A stretch of 64,000 nt of DNA from Candidatus Latescibacterota bacterium. Its GTDB lineage: Bacteria; Latescibacterota; UBA2968; UBA8231. A program made the translations under genes and the position numbers. The stretch covers positions 1-64,000 of the forward strand of contig JAJDYK010000164.1 of assembly GCA_022825185.1 (NCBI GenBank). The letters run 5' to 3'. Below, piece by piece: positions 8,945 through 16,412 of the stretch; the first letter of the stretch is position 1, and each line of letters begins with the position of its first letter. The notes beneath the pieces are model-generated. The model made no database searches and was not told where the DNA came from. It saw only the letters and a list, made by a program, of their open reading frames with translations.

Positions 8945-9858
8945 CGCCCGGGAAGCGTCGAAACGTAGGCGCATCGGTTCGCGCAAGGTTGATGAATCGG
9001 AGTCGTGAGACCAGCGAGGACTTCCAGTTTTTGTTGGAGCGATACGCAAGAGAGCGATTCCTCTACCGACTTGGAGAATCGCAGCATCGAGAGCGTTATG
9101 TATTGAAGGGCGCGACACTACTCGTTCTTTGGGGCGAAGCAGTTTACCGCCCGACGCACGATCTTGACTTTGCCGACTACGGAAGTCCCTTAGCGGACGA
9201 CGTACGCTCCGCCATCGGCGACATTTGCGAGACTAGAGTCGATGACGATGGAGTCTTCTTTGATAGTGGAGGCATTAAGGTCAAACCCATTCGCGCACAC
9301 GAAGAGGACGTCGGCTTTCGTGTGCTCTTCTGGGCCAAGATTTCCAGTGCGCGAATACGGATGCAGATTGATATCGGCTTTGGGAATGCCATCCAGCCGC
9401 CGATCGACGCCCATTACCCAACAGTGCTCGACGCTGCTCGTCCGCGAATCCGCGTTTACCCACGCGAAGCCGTCGTGGCCGAGAAGCTCCACGCGATGGT
9501 TGTGCTCGGCGAGCGGAACAGTCGCTACAAGGATTTTTACGATCTTCACTCGCTTTCACAGCGCTGTGCATTCGAGGGCGATCCCCTCGGACGCGCCATA
9601 GGCGCAACTTTCGAAAAACGCCGGGCCACAATCTTCCAGAATCTGCCAGTCGCTCTGACGCCCCAGTTTTATGACGATGCTAACCGCGCCGAGCAGTGGC
9701 GTATCTATCTGGAACGGAACGAACTTTCGGGGACATCATCGGATTTCGCTACCGTGGGAACTCGTCTCCTGTCGTTTCTCAGCGAGCCATGGGATGCGAT
9801 GGTGCGCAGCTCGGAATTCACTGGAAACTGGCCCGCCGGTGGACCATGGCAGAGTTGA
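8941..9858 (+). CDS. abiEii: AbiEii/AbiGii family nucleotidyltransferase toxin
   Basis: A 305 aa nucleotidyltransferase-fold toxin that halts growth on release from its antitoxin; relatives transfer nucleotides to RNA targets. Visible motifs are 'LKGATLL' (the nucleotide-binding G-rich turn, G58), the metal-binding D74-x-D76 in 'THDLDF', and the later 'YPREAVVAEKLHAMV' ... 'RYKDFYDL' block typical of AbiEii. It overlaps abiEi (ATGA) and its last 13 bases overlap the proposed start of hsdS, so the toxin-antitoxin pair is transcriptionally tied to the type I system. All key residues look intact, so the toxin is probably active. Confidence 0.88.
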   Translation: MTPGKRRNVGASVRARLMNRSRETSEDFQFLLERYARERFLYRLGESQHRERYVLKGATLLVLWGEAVYRPTHDLDFADYGSPLADDVRSAIGDICETRVDDDGVFFDSGGIKVKPIRAHEEDVGFRVLFWAKISSARIRMQIDIGFGNAIQPPIDAHYPTVLDAARPRIRVYPREAVVAEKLHAMVVLGERNSRYKDFYDLHSLSQRCAFEGDPLGRAIGATFEKRRATIFQNLPVALTPQFYDDANRAEQWRIYLERNELSGTSSDFATVGTRLLSFLSEPWDAMVRSSEFTGNWPAGGPWQS

Positions 9859-11189
9859 AACCCTATCCGGCCTACAAGGACTCCGATGTCGAGTGGCTGG
9901 GAGAGATTCCGGCGCATTGGGAGGTGAAGGCATCGCGTAGGGAGTTCGCGATCCAGTTAGGGAAGATGCTCCAACCCAAAGCCAAAGGTCCGCGGGATTC
10001 CGAAATCCCATATTTCAAGGCCCAGCATGTTCAGTGGGAGGCTGTCCGAACGACTGGGATGCCTATAATGTGGGCAGATTCTGTGGACGAAGTGCAGTAT
10101 GGCGTAAGCGATGGCGATCTACTTGTCTGCGAAGGAGGTGAAGTCGGACGAGCGGGGATCGTGCGTAATCCTCCAGAGAGAGCTATAATCCAGAATGCAC
10201 TCCATCGGGTTCGACCTACAGGGACCAGCAATATTCGTTTGCTAATGTATCTATTGAAACATGCTGCATCGCAAGGATGGTTCGAGATTCTATGTAATCG
10301 GGCAACAATAGCGCACTTCACTTCTGAAAAATTCGGAGACTTACCGATTCCTACACCACCCCTCCCCGAACAACGCGCCATCGCCGCCTTCCTCGACCGC
10401 GAAACCGCCAAAATCGACGCCCTCGTCGCCAAGAAGGAGCGGCTGATCGAACTGCTCCAGGAAAAGCGCACCGCCCTCATCAGCCACGCCGTCACCAAGG
10501 GTCTCGACCCCGATGTGCCCCTGAAAGACTCCGGTGTCGAGTGTCTAGGAGAGATTCCGGCGCATTGGGAGATCATGCGGTTGAAGCAAACGTCTCGGAT
10601 CCAAGGCGGATTTGCGTTTTCTACTGATTCATTCGGAAACGAGGGGATTCCAGTGGTCCGAATGAACAACATCCGTCGTGGGGTATTGGATTTAGATGAT
10701 GTAGTTAGAATCCCTGAACATAAAAGCAAAGACGCGTTTGCTCTCAACGAAGGTGACATAATTTACGGGTTGTCTGGAAGCATCGGTGCTACCGGTAGCC
10801 TTGGAAACTATGCTGTTGTCAGGAAAGAAGACATTCCTGCACAACTAAACCAACGCGTTGCACGATTCCGACCCGTGATAGACCGAATCACCGAGAAATT
10901 TATAGTTGGATACCTACAGACAGGTGCTTTCTACGAGCAAGTTCTTTCATATACGACAGGTACTGCTCAGTTTAACGTAAGCACAAACGACATTGGCAAT
11001 GTCGTCTTGGCCTTACCACCGATTAAGGAACAACACGCCATCGACGCCTTCCTCGACCGCGAAACTGAGCCGATCGACGCCCTCGTCGCCAAAGTCCAAG
11101 AAGCCATCGACCGCTTCAAAGAACTCCGCACCGCCCTCATCTCCGCAGCAGTGACCGGCAAGATCGACGTGCGAGAGGCTGCCGCGTGA
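9846..11189 (+). CDS. hsdS: Type I restriction-modification system, specificity subunit
   Basis: DNA-recognition subunit of 447 aa with two target-recognition domains. Each TRD is preceded by the same phrase, 'YPAYKDSDVEWLGEIPAHWE' near residue 5 and a close copy near 230. Each is followed by a helical spacer containing 'AIxAFLDRETxxIDALVAK' (near 175 and 395). A longer frame opens at 9696 inside abiEii, but the ATG at 9846 gives the family-typical N-terminus and I prefer it. It overlaps the end of abiEii. HsdR starts seven bases after the stop. Confidence 0.93.
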   Translation: MAELKPYPAYKDSDVEWLGEIPAHWEVKASRREFAIQLGKMLQPKAKGPRDSEIPYFKAQHVQWEAVRTTGMPIMWADSVDEVQYGVSDGDLLVCEGGEVGRAGIVRNPPERAIIQNALHRVRPTGTSNIRLLMYLLKHAASQGWFEILCNRATIAHFTSEKFGDLPIPTPPLPEQRAIAAFLDRETAKIDALVAKKERLIELLQEKRTALISHAVTKGLDPDVPLKDSGVECLGEIPAHWEIMRLKQTSRIQGGFAFSTDSFGNEGIPVVRMNNIRRGVLDLDDVVRIPEHKSKDAFALNEGDIIYGLSGSIGATGSLGNYAVVRKEDIPAQLNQRVARFRPVIDRITEKFIVGYLQTGAFYEQVLSYTTGTAQFNVSTNDIGNVVLALPPIKEQHAIDAFLDRETEPIDALVAKVQEAIDRFKELRTALISAAVTGKIDVREAAA

Positions 11190-11196
11190 ACCGACT

Positions 11197-14100
11197 ATGA
11201 ATTCCAAGAGGATATCCGAACGCGCCTTTGAAGACGCCATCGAGGCCGCCCTGCTGCGCCACGGCCCGGACGAGGTAGGCGACGTCCCGCCCGTTGCGAG
11301 TGAAGGCCGAGTGCCCTACGGCGACGACGGAATGCAGCCCGGCGGCTACCTCAAACGCCGACCCCAAGACTACGACCGGACCCTCTGCCTCTTGCCCAAC
11401 GATGTCCTAGACTTTGTGCTGGCCACCCAGCCGAAGGAATGGCAGAGGCTGTCCCAACACTACGGCTCTCAGGTCAAGGAGCGATTCCTCAAGCGCCTGT
11501 CATCCGAAATCGAACGCCGAGGCGCGCTCAATGTCCTGCGAACTGGCGTAAAGGACATGGGCTGCACATTCCGGCTCGCCTATTTCCGCCCGGCGAGCGG
11601 CCTCAACGAGGAGACCCGGCAGTTGTACATGGCCAACTTCTTCGCCATCGTACGCCAAGTCCACTACAGCACCAAGAACGAAAAAAGCCTCGACCTCGTG
11701 CTGTTCCTCAACGGCATCCCAATCTTCACCGCCGAACTCAAGAACCCACTCAGCGGCCAGACCGTCGAAGACGCCATCCGCCAATACAAAACCGACCGCG
11801 ACCCGCGCGAACCCCTGTTGGTCTATGGCCGCTGTCTGGCGCATTTCGCCGTCGATCCGAATCTGGTCTATGTCACGACGCACCTCGCCGGACCCAAAAC
11901 GCGCTTCCTGCCCTACAACCGAGGTAAATTCGGCGGCGCTGGCAATCCACCCGTGCCGCCCACGCAAACCGGCTATGCCACCGCCTATCTCTGGGAAGAA
12001 ACCTGGGCGCGCGACAGCGTCCTCGACTTGGTGCGCCAGTTCATTCACGAAGTCGAAGAAGACGACGAAGCCGGCCGCAAGACCGGCAAGCGATTCCTAA
12101 TCTTCCCGCGCTATCAGCAGCTCGATTGCGTGCGCCAACTCGTTGCCAATGCCCGCGAGACAGGAACCGGACAGCACTATCTCATCCAACACTCGGCCGG
12201 AAGCGGCAAGAGCTTCACCATCGCTTGGCTCGTCCACCAACTCTCCACCTTGCACAACGCCGCTGACCGCCGCGTCTTCGATTCCATCGTAGTCATCACC
12301 GACCGCCGCGTGCTCGACCGCCAACTCCAAAGCACCATACGCCAGTTCGAGCAAACGCTAGGCGTGGTGGAAAACATCGACACCACCTCGCGCCAACTCA
12401 AAGACGCCCTCGAAGCGGGCAAGACGATCATCGTCACCACGCTACAGAAATTCCCAGTCATCGCCGCAGAAATCGGCGCACTGCCGGGCAAGCGCTTCGC
12501 CCTAATCGTCGATGAAGCGCACTCATCGCAGTCGGGCGAGAGCACCAAGAGCCTCAAGACCGTGCTGGCCCCGAAGTCCCTCGAAGAGGCAGAGAGCGAG
12601 GAATCCGAGGCCGAGACTCCCGAAGAAGAGCTTGAGAACGCGATCCTGGCCGAGATGGAAAAACGCGGGCGCTTGCCCAATGTTTCGACCTTTGCCTTCA
12701 CCGCCACGCCCAAGCCCAAGACGCTGGAACTCTTCGGGACCAAGCACCCCGATGGCTCATTCGCACCGTTTCACCTCTACAGCATGCGCCAAGCAATCGA
12801 AGAGGGATTCATCCTCGACGTCTTGGAAAACTACACCACCTACACGGCCTATTGGCGGCTGTGGAAGACCGTCGAAGACGATCCGCGCTACGACAAGCGC
12901 AAGGCCGCTTTCCTGCTCAAATCCTTTGTCGAACTGCACCCGCACGCCATCGGCGAGAAGGTGCGCATCATGGTCGATCACTTTGCCGAGCAGGTGCAAA
13001 ATCAGATCAACGGCAGGGCCAAAGCCATGATCGTCACCCGCTCGCGCCTGCACGCAGTGCGGTACAAGCTGGCAGTGGATGAGTACCTCGCTGAGCGGGG
13101 ATATTCGTTCAAGGCGTTGGTTGCGTTCTCAGGCACCCTTGACGATGGTGGTCGGTCCTACACTGAGCCAAGTATGAACGGAATCTCAGAGGCGCAGACC
13201 GCCAAGACGTTCGAGGGGCCGGACTATCGCTTCCTGATCGTCGCCAACAAGTTCCAGACCGGGTTCGACCAGCCGCTGCTGCACACCATGTATGTGGACA
13301 AAAAACTCGGTGGCGTAAACGCAGTGCAGACCCTGTCGCGGCTCAACCGCACACACGCGGAAAAACAAGGCACCATGGTGCTCGACTTCGCCAACGAGTC
13401 CGACGAGATCAAGACCGCCTTTGAGCCTTACTATGAGACGACGCTGTTGTCAGAATCAACCGATCCCAACCTGCTCTACGAAATCCAAACCAGCCTCAGC
13501 ACGTTCCCCGTTTATGCCCAAACCGACGTGGACAGTTTCGCCAAAGTCTATTTCGACGGCACAGCCACTCAGGATCAGCTCTACGCCGTACTCAATCCAG
13601 TCGTCGCTCGTTTTCAGGAGCTACACGAGGACGAGCGACAGGATTTCCGCAGCAAACTCACGGACTACGTGCGGCTCTATGCGTTCCTCGCACAGATATT
13701 GACCTTTGCCGATACCGATCTGGAAAAGCTCTACGTCTTCGCACGATACTTGCGCCGACTCTTACCTGCCGACCAAGAGGAATTACCACACGAAGTGCAG
13801 CAGAACATCGATATGGAATCGTATCGGGTTCAGGAGACGGGAAGCGGCAAGATCGCTCTTAAGCGCAAGACGGGGACGCTCGACCCCATCGGTACGAAGG
13901 ACGCACACGGACATGTACCGGAAGAAATGGAGACGCTGTCGCGGATTATCGCCGAACTAAACGAGCGCTTTGGCATCGAACTCGGCCCCGAACATCGCGT
14001 CACCCTTGGCCAGATGATGGAAAGGCTCGTTGACGACGCCGCACTCGATGCCGCAGCGCGGGTAAATACGCGCGAAAACGTGCGATTGACCTTCGACCAC

Positions 14101-14730
14101 AAGGTCGAGCAAGTAATCCAAGAGATCGTCGATTCCAACTTTGATCTGTACAAGCGCATAACTGACGATCGCGCCTTCGGAGCGGAGCTCAAGAATCACC
14201 TCTTCGACCAATATCTCCGCAACCATCGCAACGCCGAGGAACTCATCAAACAAGGTGAGTCGAAGACCCTAGAGTTCAAGTCAACGCTGCGCTGGAATCT
14301 CAAGGAGGACCGCAGGGACGGTAGGCGCATCACTCATGCCGCGCTCAAGACAATCGCGGCGTTCTTGAACACGGAAGGCGGGGATCTCTTGCTCGGCGTG
14401 GCCGACGACAGTACCGTCGTTGGCATCGAACGCGACCGGCTCGACAACGATGACAAATTCATGCTCCATCTCGCGCAGGCCGTGCGCAGCGGACTTGGAG
14501 ACCGCGCCGGGACGTGCATCGATCCCAAAATACAAATCGTCGATGACAAGAGCGTCTGCGTGGTGAGTTGCCAGCGAAGCCCAGAGCCTGTCTTCCTCAC
14601 TTGGAAGGGAGTTGAGACGGAAGCGGATGGCGACTTCTTTGTGCGCAGCGGTCCGGGAACTGTGAAGTTATCGCCCGATGATGCCAAAGAGTATGTCCGA
14701 ACCAGATTTGATCAGGTGCGGACTCCGTGA
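11197..14730 (+). CDS. hsdR: Type I restriction endonuclease subunit R fused to an AlbA_2 (Schlafen-like) domain
   Basis: Motor-nuclease subunit that translocates and cuts DNA, 1177 aa. The PD-(D/E)xK nuclease is near the N-terminus with D166 and E180-x-K182 ('FTAELKNP'). The SF2 helicase has Walker A 'SAGSGKS' with K338, the DEAH box at 439-442, and 'FTATPKPK'. After the usual helical C-terminus, residues ~1010-1165 add an AlbA_2/Schlafen-type domain, seen as 'GESKTLEFKSTLRW', 'AFLNTEGGDLLLGV' and 'FFVRSGPGTVKL'. The ATG at 11197 follows hsdS by seven bases. The extra domain is the oddity: AlbA_2 proteins are often found as separate regulators or defence proteins. Both parts are read without frameshift. 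Confidence 0.93.
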   Translation: MNSKRISERAFEDAIEAALLRHGPDEVGDVPPVASEGRVPYGDDGMQPGGYLKRRPQDYDRTLCLLPNDVLDFVLATQPKEWQRLSQHYGSQVKERFLKRLSSEIERRGALNVLRTGVKDMGCTFRLAYFRPASGLNEETRQLYMANFFAIVRQVHYSTKNEKSLDLVLFLNGIPIFTAELKNPLSGQTVEDAIRQYKTDRDPREPLLVYGRCLAHFAVDPNLVYVTTHLAGPKTRFLPYNRGKFGGAGNPPVPPTQTGYATAYLWEETWARDSVLDLVRQFIHEVEEDDEAGRKTGKRFLIFPRYQQLDCVRQLVANARETGTGQHYLIQHSAGSGKSFTIAWLVHQLSTLHNAADRRVFDSIVVITDRRVLDRQLQSTIRQFEQTLGVVENIDTTSRQLKDALEAGKTIIVTTLQKFPVIAAEIGALPGKRFALIVDEAHSSQSGESTKSLKTVLAPKSLEEAESEESEAETPEEELENAILAEMEKRGRLPNVSTFAFTATPKPKTLELFGTKHPDGSFAPFHLYSMRQAIEEGFILDVLENYTTYTAYWRLWKTVEDDPRYDKRKAAFLLKSFVELHPHAIGEKVRIMVDHFAEQVQNQINGRAKAMIVTRSRLHAVRYKLAVDEYLAERGYSFKALVAFSGTLDDGGRSYTEPSMNGISEAQTAKTFEGPDYRFLIVANKFQTGFDQPLLHTMYVDKKLGGVNAVQTLSRLNRTHAEKQGTMVLDFANESDEIKTAFEPYYETTLLSESTDPNLLYEIQTSLSTFPVYAQTDVDSFAKVYFDGTATQDQLYAVLNPVVARFQELHEDERQDFRSKLTDYVRLYAFLAQILTFADTDLEKLYVFARYLRRLLPADQEELPHEVQQNIDMESYRVQETGSGKIALKRKTGTLDPIGTKDAHGHVPEEMETLSRIIAELNERFGIELGPEHRVTLGQMMERLVDDAALDAAARVNTRENVRLTFDHKVEQVIQEIVDSNFDLYKRITDDRAFGAELKNHLFDQYLRNHRNAEELIKQGESKTLEFKSTLRWNLKEDRRDGRRITHAALKTIAAFLNTEGGDLLLGVADDSTVVGIERDRLDNDDKFMLHLAQAVRSGLGDRAGTCIDPKIQIVDDKSVCVVSCQRSPEPVFLTWKGVETEADGDFFVRSGPGTVKLSPDDAKEYVRTRFDQVRTP

Positions 14731-14733
14731 TCC

Positions 14734-14817
14734 CTAGTCGAGAAAAAATAAGACGATCATGTCTGCCGTAAGGTAAGCATAGAAGTCATAGTCGGTGAAG
14801 GGGAACCGATTTTTCAT
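14734..14817 (-). pseudogene. N-terminal remnant of a seventh gene of the E2-E1-JAB operon
   Basis: A 27-codon frame starts at an ATG 15 bases after the stop of the downstream MBL gene, with GGAA in front. It reads 'MKNRFPFTDYDFYAYL' and continues into a hydrophobic 'MIVLFFLD' before a stop three bases short of the end of hsdR on the opposite strand. It looks like the first amphipathic and membrane segments of a larger membrane protein cut off at this junction. I cannot name the family with confidence. It could instead be a genuine small peptide gene. Confidence 0.45.
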
Positions 14818-14832
14818 AATGCGTTCCTACTA

Positions 14833-15681
14833 TCACTGGTTGACCTTCAAATTCCATCCACCGCCATTCTTGAGCTTAACATTCATATTTCCCTTTTGAT
14901 CAGTCCGATACAATTTGTTTCCTTTTTTCCCACCTCGGGAATGTTTCTTGTACAGCTCAATGGCCTCCGCGTCTGGGTGACCGTATGAGTTCTTACCCAC
15001 TGACACAATCGTCACCGCTGGATTCATCGCTTTGACGTGGCCTTCGTAGTAGTACTTCTCATCTCGTGGGTCATCGAAGAACGTGATGGAACCATGGTGG
15101 CCTGCGACAAGTATTTCACATGATAGATCGCTATTGTCGTAGTCTTTTTGAATTGCATACCGCCACGTCTCCGCATCGCTATCGCCTGTGAGCATCACAC
15201 TCCCTTCGGTTAGCAAGGAGTTAGGACTCCGATGTTCGACCTTGAGTACAATCCCTTGTGCGTTAGCATTCTTCGCGAGTCGGTCGTCTTTTGCGCTCAG
15301 AAACCAAAAGCGTGTCCGACCGAAATCTCGCCATTTCAGCTTTTCTTTTAGGACTCCGCCGACCTTTCGTCTCAACTGCATATACTGCCGGTATTCTGGC
15401 GTGTCAGTTGATGTTCCCGGGTACCCACTATCCCAGATTTTCCGAATAGGAAAGGATTGGTGTAGCTTAGCGACACCACGGATATGATCAGCGTCTCGAT
15501 GAGAACAAATGAACGCGTCGAGATCAGTGTACCAACCTATCTGCTTAGCGACATATTGGAGTACATCATCTTCGTTCTCATCAGTAATATTGCAGTCAAA
15601 GACAAAATTCTTCCCATTCGATGTCTCGATTAGGGACATGTTTCCTTGACCGACATCAATGAAATGTACGATTGTGCCCAT
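14833..15681 (-). CDS. MBL-fold metallo-hydrolase, ComEC-like (282 aa)
   Basis: Metallo-beta-lactamase-fold protein related to the hydrolase domain of ComEC. The opening 'FIDVGQGN' matches the ComEC-type 'FxDVGQGD' strand with N in place of the last D. The metal motif HxDxDH is H61-D63-D65-H66 ('SHRDADH'), and 'GHHGS' is present further on. No membrane helices, so probably cytoplasmic. It is the sixth gene of the operon and overlaps the membrane-protein stop by one base (TAATG). Members of this fold cut phosphodiester or thioester-type bonds; the substrate is unknown. It is distinct from the 375 aa MBL protein two genes upstream. Confidence 0.82.
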   Translation of the reverse strand: MGTIVHFIDVGQGNMSLIETSNGKNFVFDCNITDENEDDVLQYVAKQIGWYTDLDAFICSHRDADHIRGVAKLHQSFPIRKIWDSGYPGTSTDTPEYRQYMQLRRKVGGVLKEKLKWRDFGRTRFWFLSAKDDRLAKNANAQGIVLKVEHRSPNSLLTEGSVMLTGDSDAETWRYAIQKDYDNSDLSCEILVAGHHGSITFFDDPRDEKYYYEGHVKAMNPAVTIVSVGKNSYGHPDAEAIELYKKHSRGGKKGNKLYRTDQKGNMNVKLKNGGGWNLKVNQ

Positions 15682-16412
15682 TATTCCATATCTTTCAGTT
15701 TTACAACGGCGGCGAAGAAGCTCTCTGCATAATGATTAGCCTTCTGGCGAACGTAGTTGGGCAGGATATAAGCCAGAACCAGTGTACCTATAGCGATGGC
15801 CGTGGAAACGATGGCCCAGAAAATGGAGCCATCGTACCGCCCATAGTTAATCCAGCATCCGATGAGACTGACCAAAGCGAGAGAGAGCCAGATATATTGG
15901 AACCCTGTAAAGTTACGGGCGAATCCGTAATCTTTGTTGTGTAGATTCAATCGCTCCGCCTCTGGTGATTTCCATAAACGGTTGCGAAGCTCACTGACGG
16001 CATCATTGATAACGGCCCGGACCTCGTTGTTATCACCCTCCTCGACAGCTTGGGCGATATCGAGGTTAAGCAACTCTTTGATAGCTTGATACCAGCGCAG
16101 CTTCTGTTGTTTAGAGATCGACTTATCGTCCGGATGGAGAAACTGATTCGTCGGGGAGTCATGGGGCCAGTCGGGCCACATCCTTTCCTGCAAGCGATTA
16201 CCGAATGCCGAAGCAACGTGAGACGCCAATACCGCGAGGACAGCGGCGAGTCCAACACCCGATAGCAGGAAATTAAGCGGTCCAAGAAACGAAATACCGA
16301 AAGCACCAGCGATAGGAAACAAGGGAAGGACGGATAGTACGGCAGGGATAAACCGAGCCTTTCTCTCGTATGGGTCACTCAGGTTGAAGTAACGAAGCCA
16401 ACTCTTCGTCAT
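15681..16412 (-). CDS. Four-helix membrane protein of the E2-E1-JAB operon
   Basis: A 243 aa protein I cannot place in a named family. Two hydrophobic helices are near residues 20-40 and 43-66 ('FPIAGAFGISFLGPLNFLL' region). A soluble middle of ~100 residues is rich in charged helices. Two more helices lie near 170-190 ('YIWLSLALVSLIGCWI') and 195-217. It overlaps the E2-E1-JAB gene by ATGA and the second MBL gene by one base, so it belongs to the same transcript. Two-plus-two helix proteins in defence operons are often membrane-acting effectors, as SLATT-type proteins are; that reading is inference only. Confidence 0.72.
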   Translation of the reverse strand: MTKSWLRYFNLSDPYERKARFIPAVLSVLPLFPIAGAFGISFLGPLNFLLSGVGLAAVLAVLASHVASAFGNRLQERMWPDWPHDSPTNQFLHPDDKSISKQQKLRWYQAIKELLNLDIAQAVEEGDNNEVRAVINDAVSELRNRLWKSPEAERLNLHNKDYGFARNFTGFQYIWLSLALVSLIGCWINYGRYDGSIFWAIVSTAIAIGTLVLAYILPNYVRQKANHYAESFFAAVVKLKDME

